Assembly: GCF_022539665.2 (NCBI RefSeq)
Contig: NW_026712465.1
Span: 1-25,000, forward strand
Length of the DNA: 25,000 bases
DNA from: Daphnia carinata
Taxonomy: Eukaryota; Arthropoda; Branchiopoda; Diplostraca; Daphniidae
Reading direction: 5' to 3'
Part shown: positions 18,295 through 25,000 of the stretch, piece by piece
Layout: every line of letters starts with the position of its first letter
Numbering within the stretch: the first letter of the stretch is position 1
Translations under genes and position numbers: made by a program
The notes under the pieces: generated by a model
Seen by the model: only the letters and a program-made list of their open reading frames with translations
Database searches by the model: none
What the model was told of the DNA's origin: nothing

Positions 18295-19284
18295 TACCTG
18301 TACCAATCGTTCTTTCACCATCTTTCTCGCGGCTTCCACATTCCGGGCCAGTGCATCAGGATCCTCTGCAAGAGGCGTCGCGCGTACTCCCATCACTACA
18401 TCCGCCGGCAACCGCGCTTCTCTGCCGTAGAGAAGGTAAAAAGGTGTCTTTCCGGTCGATTCCTGAACACTAGAGTTGTACGCGAATGTAATATAGGGCA
18501 GAATATCGTCCCAGTTAGTGTGTGTGCTGTTTCTATACATCGATAGCATGTCCCCCAATGTGTGGTTTAGTCTTTCTACCAGGCCGTTTGCCTGGGGATG
18601 ATAAGGAGTTGTCGTTCTATGGTCCACCTCCATTAGACGCATGACTTCCATTGTGAACTCCGCGATGAAACACTTTCCACAGTCGGTAACCACCCCCTCC
18701 GGCGCCCCATGCCGTAAGACAATCTCCTCGACGAAGAACTCAGCCGCGTCCTGGGCCGTCGCAGTTGGAACGGCCCTCGTCTCAGCCCACTTGGTGAGAT
18801 AATCTACCGCAACGATGATATTCTTTTTGCCCCCCACCGACACGGGAAAAGGCCCCAATATGTCCATCCCAACTTTATCGAAAGGTCTCTCCACGCGGAT
18901 GATTTCCATGTGTCCCTGAGGTTCTACTGGCGGATTTTTTCTTGCCTGACACTGCGGACATGCCCGCACGTAGTTTAGTACCTGCTGTCGTAAGCGTGGC
19001 CAGTAGTATCTTTCCTCTATCCGCCCTAGCGTCCTCTTCACCCCTAAGTGCGCAGCCCAACGATCGCCATGGTATGCGTCTAAAATCTCCAACCGTTGAT
19101 CCGGGGGTACGCATAGACGCAACCTCATTCCTTGTTTACCCAAGGTTCGGCGATGCAGTAGTCCATTAATCAGCACGAAATTTTTGTAGGCCACGGCTGT
19201 ACTCCTTTCCAGTTGCCTGCGTACCTCCCCCATCCCGGGACTGCTCCTTGCATCTCCCTCGTCCAACGACGCTCCTCCTCCCAT
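18295..19284 (-). pseudogene. pol: Gypsy integrase, N-terminal and catalytic domains (interrupted)
   Basis: The frame 19284-18280 (334 codons) contains the HHCC zinc-binding domain (H72, H79, C109, C112), then the catalytic core with DILGPF (D141), VVTDCGKCF (D201) and NGLVERLN (E237), i.e. D,D35E spacing. It stops after 334 residues because the fold-back element supplies a TAA (18280-18282). The C-terminal module lies on the other side of the insertion. A frameshift around 19240-19260 separates it from the RNase H frame. All catalytic residues are intact, so inactivation comes from the frame breaks and the insertion. Role: integration of element cDNA into chromosomes. Confidence 0.93.
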
Positions 19285-19806
19285 GCTGTCGTGTATACCG
19301 GTAGCAGGTCCTCTTCGTCGTCATTGTCTTCTATCCCATCCATCGGATACCGAGATAGTGCATCAGCGTCCTCATGGAGCCGCCCACTTTTATACACAAT
19401 TTCGGGCTGATAGTTCTGTATGGACAATGCCCACCGTGCCAATCTGCCCGCCAAATCCTTCTTTGTTGTTAACCAACAAAGGGCGTGATGGTCCGTCACC
19501 ACTTTCACCTTTGTCCCCCAGATGTAGCTGTGGAATTTCTTCACCGCCCAAACCAGGGCTAAGCACTCCTTCTCCGTAATGGAATAATTTCGCTCTGTTC
19601 GGGATAATAGCCTGCTGACAAAGGCAACTGGCCTCTCCCCTTTCTCCCCCTTCTGTACTAAGGCCGCCCCGATCCCGTATTCGCAAGCGTCGGGATGGAT
19701 TTCGAAGGGCTTTGTGTTATCCGGGTACGCCAACTGCGAAGCTCCCATTAGCGCGTTCTTAAGAGCCTCGAAGCTTTCCATGGCCTCCTCCCCCCAGATA
19801 AATGTT
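19260..19806 (-). pseudogene. pol: Gypsy RNase H domain of pol
   Basis: The frame 19781-19170 has the RT-RNase H connection followed by the RNase H catalytic residues: HPDACEYGIGAAL (D31), ITEKECLALVW (E72), VVTDHHALCWL (D97) and DADALSRYP (D140). The family fold is complete. It is out of frame with both its neighbours: upstream at an A8 run (T8 on plus, 19805-19812), downstream near 19250. Role: degradation of RNA in RNA-DNA hybrids during reverse transcription. Confidence 0.93.
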
Positions 19807-20127
19807 TTTTTTCGCCCACAAGATCGTGTAGCGGTCTGGCGATTTTGGCGAATCCGTCGATAAATCTTCTATAGTACGAACACATGCCTAGAAACGCCCT
19901 TATGTTCTTCACTTTCGACGCTCTGGAACCATCCACCGAAGGGTGCGGGAAGTCTCTCACTGTCTGCACTTGCTTCGGATCCGGTGAAACCCCATTTTTA
20001 TCCACGATATGTTCAACGCCCGTAGTTGTGGCTGGGCAAACGTACATTTTTCCACCTTCACTTTTAGATTTGCCCCTCTCAGACGTCCCAGTACCCCGCG
20101 CAGCCCTTGCACGTGTTCGTCCACCTA
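19807..20127 (-). pseudogene. pol: Gypsy RT thumb/connection segment, broken
   Basis: Immediately after the YLDDIVVYSR box the frame meets a TAG (20125-20127). Beyond the stop the same frame still reads typical sequence (LKVKVEKCTFAQPQ) to about 20015, then a frameshift moves coding to the frame with NGVSPDPKQVQTV and RAFLGMCSYYRRFI, a standard Gypsy RT end. Two defects therefore lie within ~110 bases of each other. Confidence 0.88.
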
Positions 20128-21624
20128 CCGAGAGTACACTACAATATCGTCCAGATAAACTAGACACGTTGTCCATCTGAGACCACTTAATACCACGTCC
20201 ATCATTCTTTGAAAAGTTCCAGGTGCCGAACACAGCCCCATTGCCATCACCTTAAACTGGTACAGCCCATCCGCTGTGACGAACGCCGTTTTCGGACGGT
20301 CACTTTCCTTAATGGGCACTTGCCAGTATCCTGACTGCAAATCCATGATTGAAAAGAACGCCGCACCTTCCAATCGTGCCAGAGTCTCCTCTATCCTCGG
20401 TAGCGGATACACATCACTTATTGTCACTGCATTTAGGCGCCGGTAATCAACACAAAATCTCCACGTCCCGTCCTTCTTTCTGACCAGGACCACCGTCGCT
20501 CCCCATGGACTGTTCGAGGGTTCGATAACTCCTGCTTTCTCCATTTCCTTGCACTGAGCTTCTATAATGATTCTCTCCTTCCATGCCCGAGCATGGGGTG
20601 GTTGCCGAATTGGTTTTGCTTCCCCGGTATCTATTGTATGCTCTGCTGCCGTACACAGTCCTAGTTGGTCTTCGGGCCACGAAAAACAGTCGCCATATTC
20701 TACTAACACTTCTCGGATCTTTTCTCTGTCTGTCGGCGTTAATCCTTCTCCAATCCTGCTTTCAAATTCGTGTTCCCGAAGCGCTTCCTTCTCTGCTCCT
20801 GCTGTCACGACGGCTCCTGGCGTATTTCCTTCCTTGATTTCGGTCACCGGCTCGATTATTCCTAACACCGTCCCCTCTTCCATCCATTGTTGGTGGTCCG
20901 ATAAGTTGGTTATCGCCATCTGTCCGATTGTTCCCATGCCGCTAACCAGAACCTTTCCCGTCGACACCCTTTTCGTCCTCTGCAATGCTTGGGATGGCTC
21001 CACCAGTGCACTTTCGCCAAACCCTTTCAAATCTAGTGGTTGAGTTGCGACTACTTTCATCGATCGGGGTGGGACCCAGCATCCTTTCTGGACTACTAGT
21101 TTCGGTGCTTCCTCCATCGTCTCCTCCACCAGTGCTCCGAGAGCAATGTCTCCAATGAAGATTTCCGGTAGCGCCCCAATCTTCATCCGAGTTCCAAACT
21201 TTTCCAACATGTCCTTCCCCAGAAGTAAGTCGATGTCGCCGTCCAGAACCAAAGCCTCCCCCTCGACGGTCATCCTCCCATCCGATACTGACAGTCTTGC
21301 GGCTCCTCCCGGTCGAATCTCCTTGCCGTCAACTGATACTAGACGACTTGCGCGCCATGGTGTCACTGCTATCCCTAGTTCTCTCACTAATTTGGGCGAA
21401 CACACGGACACTACCGCCCCTGTGTCTATCACGGCAGCCACCCGTTTTCTCCAGCACAACACATCCAGTGCTACCATCCTCTGGATGTCGATTTTCAGAA
21501 TTGGCCATACTAGCACCTCCGGGTCTCCATGTTCTGTCCCTACTAGACCAATTACTTGCTTACCCTCTCCAGCGAATCGCACCTGCCGTTGCTGTTGCGG
21601 TGCCCCTCCTTCTCGCTGGGAGCT
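20125..21624 (-). pseudogene. pol: Gypsy protease and reverse transcriptase (palm and fingers)
   Basis: Part of one open frame running 22134-20125, continuous with gag. The retropepsin has AVIDTGAVVSVCS (active Asp at residue ~237 counted from the Met at 22134) and a later LLLGKDML flap-side block. RT motifs are all present: RFCVDYRRLN (560-568), FFSIMDLQSGYWQ (595-605), TAFVTADGLYQFKVMAMGL, and YLDDIVVYS (660-668). Gag and pol are in one frame with no sign of programmed frameshifting between them. The frame ends at a TAG right after the YLDD box, which truncates RT before the thumb. The domain itself is well preserved. Role: polyprotein processing and cDNA synthesis. Confidence 0.95.
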
Positions 21625-22941
21625 CGGGCAGTCGCGACGTATGTGTCCTATCCCTTCACACCCGTAGCATACGACTTGTCCTTCCGGCGTCCGACCCCTC
21701 AGGCCTCCCTGACCGTTTGCTCTTGTTGGACACTCTCTCCCGATGTGCCCCTCCGTCTTACATCTGCTGCAGATAGGTTTCCCCTCCGGAGTCCATTTCA
21801 GTATCGATCGGTTATCCGACCGATACTGTTGACTCTCCGCTCTTTCTCCTTGCTGTGCGGCTGCCCCTGATGCGTTCCTTGATGCCACGGCTCCCATTAG
21901 TCCCTCTAGCAATTTTTCTATTCGGTCCATTCTCTCACTTTCCGTCGTCGGTGTTTGTTTTCCGACCACGCCCATCGCCCATTCCTCGTGTCTCGCTCGG
22001 GACGTCATTTCCTGATACCGCTTAATTTCTTGGAGGAATTCGTCACATGAGTTGGGTTTCAAACTCCAGAGTTTCTCTAGTAAACTTGGCTTGAGTCCTC
22101 TCCATAGGTGCGCAAATTTCGTAGCTTCGGTCATATTCGGGTCTACTCTGCGGCATAAATCCAGGATGTCGTAAAAATACTCGATCGTGGATTCCTCGAT
22201 TCCTTGTTTGCGTTCTCTCAGATTCGCTTCATTGAATGGGTTCTAATTGACTGACTTGAATTGCTCCAACAGCTGTGTTTTAACTCCTGGTACAACTGGT
22301 GGTCCTGCAACATCCTCCCATTCGGCTGCTAGTTGTCCCGCGGCCTCTTTGTATGAGTACCACTTCTGCGCTGCCCCGGACAGCGACAGCTCCACGTGGT
22401 CGCGAAGTTCTTCATTTCCCCATCGATTATACCTTCCGATTCTCTCGTATCGATGCATCCACTGCACGACGTCTTCCCCGTCCTTCCCCCCGAAGGTGGG
22501 TGGGGATTGGAATTTCATCTGTGCGGCCATCGCGTGCCTTGCGCCCCCTTGCTGTTGAGCTGCTCTGAATCCCTGGATGAAGCTGCTGATATTCGATGAT
22601 CTTCTTCTGAAATCCGCGAAATCCCACTCTGGCTGCTCTTCTTCGTGTTCACCCGATCCTTCTTCCTCTTCGGCGTCCTCCCACCGCTCAGTTTCCTCCT
22701 CACTGAATGTGAGATGATACTCCTGCCGAACGGATGCTGGTCGCTGCTCCTGTTCGTTAGCCCCGTCCTCTATTTCTCCTCGCTCTTCCGTTCCGCTTTC
22801 CCTCAGCGGTCGACTGCGCGTCCTCGCCCGCCCCTGAGATGTACTCACGATCTCGGGTATCCCCCAACTACCCCGTGCCACGAACCGTCCCCGAGTGTCT
22901 CGGATTCTCTCCCCGCTCCTTACGTCCTCTTCTCCTATCAT
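21625..22941 (-). pseudogene. gag: Gypsy gag with two zinc knuckles and one in-frame stop
   Basis: ATG at 22941 opens a polar, acidic N-terminus, then a capsid-like region with FGGKDGEDVVQWMHRYERI and WYSYKEAAGQ. A single TAG at 22243-22245 interrupts the frame, but the same frame continues without other stops through FAHLWRGLKPSLLEKLW into two C-X2-C-X4-H-X4-C knuckles (ICSRCKTEGHIGREC and VCYGCEGIGHIRRDC). The stop sits mid-capsid, where no known readthrough signal is expected, so a point mutation is more likely than programmed readthrough. Role: RNA packaging and particle assembly. Confidence 0.9.
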
Positions 22942-23311
22942 CTACCTCCCGCAATCCTCGCACCGCTTGTTTCTTGCCGAACTCTTCGGCTCCCGGTTCA
23001 CTCCTCCCCTTCTTGCCCAACACTTCGGCTCACGGTTACTTCTCCGCTTCTTGCCGAACTCTTCGGCTCACGGTTCACTGCCCCGCCTTAGCCCTTTTCC
23101 CCGTTTTTTTCCCCGGCGTCTCTCCTTCGTTATGCTTCCCCCGATTGCCCTACGGTCGGAGCCGTGACCCCGTACCCCAACAATTTAAGGTGCTAAGACC
23201 AGTTGGGTCGTCGACTCTCAGGAGTCCCTGACAGCCACCGCCTCCGTAGCACAGAATCGAACAGAAATACAACCACAAAAGAGACTTACCAGAGGTTCTG
23301 CATCTCCACCA
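22942..23311 (-). other. Gypsy leader: primer-binding site, splice donor, short tandem repeats
   Basis: Adjacent to the 5' LTR the minus strand reads tggtggagatgcagaacc; the TGG start pairs with a tRNA 3' CCA, but I cannot name the tRNA. Next comes a consensus 5' splice site ctg|gtaagt (boundary 23289/23290), suitable for a spliced env mRNA. Near the gag start (plus 22973-23080) cttgccgaactcttcggctc-like units repeat three times at 22973, 23012 and 23050 (38-39 bases apart). Confidence 0.6.
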
Positions 23312-23467
23312 TGTAGCAGTATGTTGTATTGACGGTTCACAAAACTAAGACTGAAACCTGATACACGACCACGGGGGACTATATAAGGGGGAAAACACTG
23401 ACGTCACACGTCCGGGTAGCATTGCATACTAACCGGATCACATAACGTGGTCATTGACCACGTGACA
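23312..23467 (-). repeat. Gypsy 5' LTR (right copy)
   Basis: Counterpart of 14492-14647, offset 8820. Both regulatory palindromes (23399-23406 and 23446-23464) are identical to those in the left copy. Followed by the atat target duplicate at 23468-23471. Confidence 0.95.
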
Positions 23468-24055
23468 ATATGCTTATTCCACAGAGAAACACGAAAAAAA
23501 AAGACGAAACCAGAGGCACCAGAGTAACCACAACGAGTTACGTTTGCAACAACGCCAACGGCAGCTGAGTTAGCAGTCACAGGGACTGCAACTGAATACC
23601 CAAGAAATCCGAAGTACTGGAAACAATTTAGCTTGGAAAAAAGAAGGTTTATTTTGTAATTATAAACACCCCCCGACCAAATGTAATGTTACACTAGAAA
23701 AGAAAATTGAGCAAGTCAAAAAAGAAAAAAGGTGTTGGAAAATCATCCAGTGAAAGAGTGTTGGAGCAAAAGCAAGTGCTACAAATGTGGAAAAGATCAC
23801 CACACGGCCATCTGCAACAGACCAGCTAATCCGAAATCGGTGACGGCAACAGTAGTAGCATCTCCAATGGTAAAGGTAGCAGATGACGCTCCTCTTTCAA
23901 TGGAAGCACGCCTATTTGGTGGCGTATACGTCCAAACGGCAACAGTAATAGTGGAGGGCCCAAAAGTATGGCTAAAAGCTATTGCTTATATCGATCAAGG
24001 ATCGAATGCAACCTTAATTCGGAGTGAACTCGCTCAAACTCTACACGGAGAGTAG
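23468..24055 (+). pseudogene. BEL/Pao gag 3' end (zinc knuckles) and retropepsin, broken
   Basis: From 23468 the gag frame that was cut by the Gypsy insertion continues as AYSTEKHEKKRRNQ to a stop near 23570. Around 23640-23740 a HPPTKCNVTLEKK.EQVKKEKRC-like segment and, after a frameshift near 23735, ENHPVKECWSKSKCYKCGKDHHTAICN give the multiple Cys/His knuckles typical of BEL gag. The frame then carries AYIDQGSNATLIRSELAQTL (about 23980-24045), the BEL-type aspartic protease active-site region, and stops at 24053-24055. Confidence 0.8.
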
Positions 24056-24178
24056 AGTGTTATTTCTCCTGATAGAGGAAAAAAGAAAAAAAAATCTAGC
24101 TCTAACTGTTAAAAAGATATTTAAGTTTTCCCGAGACACGTAGCGCCATAAGAATACATTGAAAAAAGAGGGGTGTAC
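24056..24178. other. Junction sequence replacing BEL RT/RNase H
   Basis: About 120 A-rich bases with no coding similarity, between the end of the protease frame and the inverted RT fragment. Marks one breakpoint of the internal rearrangement. Confidence 0.4.
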
Positions 24179-24349
24179 CTAATCGTTTGGTGGGTACTGT
24201 AGCTTCACCATGAGAAAAGCTTGTCTGATGTCAGCTGTCCAGGTGATTGGATTCAATCTAAGCAGTAACATCACGTCGAGAATGTCCGGGTTCAGATTGG
24301 GTCCTTCTTCTAGGCAGTCGTGCATGCCGGTGTCCAAAACACTCTGACG
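24179..24349 (-). pseudogene. Inverted BEL/Pao reverse transcriptase fragment
   Basis: The minus strand from 24349 reads VLDTGMHDCLEEGPNLNPDI, then after a short hydrophobic stretch TADIRQAFLMVKL, and stops at TAG 24179-24181. This is the BEL/Pao RT block ending in the first catalytic Asp motif (ADIxxAFLQ). It lies in the opposite orientation to the gag, protease and integrase around it, so an inversion (or insertion of an inverted piece) with loss of the rest of RT and RNase H has occurred. Confidence 0.8.
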
Positions 24350-25000
24350 TTTTTACGAAATCGTTTTTGGATAATTCGTGCCCGCCAACGGATAAAAAGT
24401 GTCAACAAACAGTGCGTGAAGTGTCAACGAGTGCAATCGCGTTCCTTCAATGAAGAAACGGCTTCAATGCCCTTGGATCGCACCAAGAGAGCACAACCCT
24501 TTAAAGTCATCGGGATTGACTACTTCGGACCAATGTACGTCTTAGAAGAAGTCACCCTAATCGAAAAAGACAGTGAAGGGAACGGCATCGAAAAAACTCG
24601 TGTAGGAGAGAAAAAAGTGCATGCGTGTTTGTTTACTTGTGCCGTCACAAGAGCCGTGCATTTGGAACTTGTGACCGATCTGACTGCCCAAACGTTTATG
24701 CACGCGTTAAGAAGAATGATGTCGCATAGAGAAGATTGCAAAATTATCTACAGTGACAACGCGTCAACATTTACATGTGCGGCAAAACTGATATCAGAAG
24801 ATCCTACCCTAGCCAACTGGTTGTCAAGCAAGGGTATCCAGTGGAAATTCTCCCCCAGCCTAGCTCCCTGGTGGGGCGGATTCTGGGAGCGAATGGTGCG
24901 CTCCGTTAAAGAACCGTTAAGGAAAGTGTTGGGGAAAATGAAAGTGAGCTACGACCAGCTTCACACCATTTTGGTCGAAATCGAAGCTATCGTGAACTCA
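24350..25000 (+). CDS. BEL/Pao integrase, open to the window edge
   Basis: Frame 2 is open for 217 codons from 24350 to the end. It begins inside the zinc-binding domain (FWIIRARQRIK, then CVKCQRVQSR). Catalytic motifs follow: VIGIDYFGPMYV (first Asp, about 24507-24540), VTRAVHLELVTD, KIIYSDNASTF (second Asp, about 24738-24770), and APWWGGFWERMVRSVKEPLR (Glu, near 24890). All three catalytic residues are intact. There is no own start codon nearby; in an intact element this is the C-terminal part of the gag-pol polyprotein. The N-terminal edge coincides with the rearrangement breakpoint at 24349/24350. Confidence 0.92.

Larger units (their letters stand above)
14492..23467 (-). mobile_element. 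Gypsy-family, errantivirus-like endogenous retroelement with env
   Basis: Two direct 156-bp LTRs (14492-14647 and 23312-23467) start TGTAGC and end GTGACA on the plus strand. They are flanked by the same 4 bases (atat at 14488-14491 and 23468-23471), a target duplication of the size expected for Gypsy integrases. Minus-strand order is LTR, primer-binding site, gag with two zinc knuckles, protease, RT, RNase H, integrase, Env, purine tract, LTR. The LTRs differ at 4 positions, so insertion is fairly recent. It is visibly richer in G+C than the AT-rich flanks. Defects: in-frame stop in gag, a stop plus frameshifts in pol, and a fold-back element in the integrase C-terminal end. This copy could not replicate on its own. 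Confidence 0.95.
13540..25000 (+). mobile_element. BEL/Pao LTR retrotransposon, interrupted and rearranged, runs off the right edge
   Basis: Plus-strand gag (13540-14491 and 23468 onward), retropepsin (to 24055) and integrase (24350-25000) fit BEL/Pao proteins. A Gypsy element (14492-23467) splits gag. The reverse transcriptase and RNase H that normally lie between protease and integrase are missing; only a ~170-base RT fragment in inverted orientation remains (24179-24349). The copy is defective. Confidence 0.85.

Noticed and set aside
20567..21870. Long plus-strand open frames (up to 173 codons)
   Set aside because: They lie antisense to clearly recognised Gypsy protease and RT, with Ser/Pro/Leu-rich composition typical of shadow frames.
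22243..22245. Programmed stop-codon readthrough in Gypsy gag
   Set aside because: The stop is in the middle of the capsid region rather than at a gag-pol boundary, and gag and pol are otherwise in one frame. A point mutation is simpler.

Overview
This window looks like eukaryotic, probably arthropod and perhaps crustacean, repeat-rich DNA. The host assignment is inference from short (about 50-75 bp) candidate introns, AT-rich intergenic DNA, and the co-occurrence of BEL/Pao, DIRS and env-bearing Gypsy elements. I see no bacterial operons, rRNA or CRISPR. I could find no convincing intact host gene. The one candidate is a short two-exon hypothetical at about 12.5-13.2 kb, which carries an in-frame stop. 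Almost everything else recognisable is a nested set of transposable elements in different states of decay.

Left part. Positions 1-4604 are bounded by degenerate terminal inverted repeats (1-138 against 4454-4604). They enclose a broken, spliced-leader-like gene for a transposase-type protein (2266-3460). A degenerate 31-bp tandem array follows (about 4617-5001), then a repeat-like stretch with a strong hairpin (5310-5398). From about 9560 down to 5480, on the minus strand, lies a heavily decayed DIRS-type element: gag-like region, reverse transcriptase with YLDD, RNase H, and a tyrosine recombinase tail. It is interrupted by a 0.95-kb element with terminal inverted repeats (7041-7986) and a TA-rich microsatellite. 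The stretch 9560-12500 has no gene I can support, but holds a dispersed repeat pair, a palindrome and a 176-bp tandem duplication.

Right part. A BEL/Pao retrotransposon on the plus strand (gag start at 13540, integrase still open at 25000) is split inside gag by a Gypsy-family, errantivirus-like retroelement on the minus strand (14492-23467). That element has 156-bp LTRs (4 differences between them), a 4-bp target duplication (atat), a purine tract and primer-binding site, gag-protease-RT-RNase H-integrase, and an Env with furin-like site, fusion-peptide-like segment and transmembrane anchor. Its integrase C-terminal end is itself interrupted by a 1.09-kb fold-back element (17203-18294). The roughly 390-bp inverted arms of that element each contain a tRNA-like Pol III promoter region, and a third tRNA-like sequence lies in the centre.

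Insertion order that can be read directly: BEL first, Gypsy into BEL, fold-back into Gypsy; separately, DIRS first, then the TIR element into DIRS. The Gypsy copy is young by LTR similarity but non-autonomous: it has an in-frame stop in gag, a stop and frameshifts in pol, and the fold-back insertion. The BEL copy has lost its normal RT and keeps an RT fragment in inverted orientation between protease and integrase. The most unusual items are the tRNA-armed fold-back element, the Gypsy LTR carrying both a full CRE palindrome and a nuclear-receptor-type inverted repeat, and the fusion of integrase and Env in one frame.
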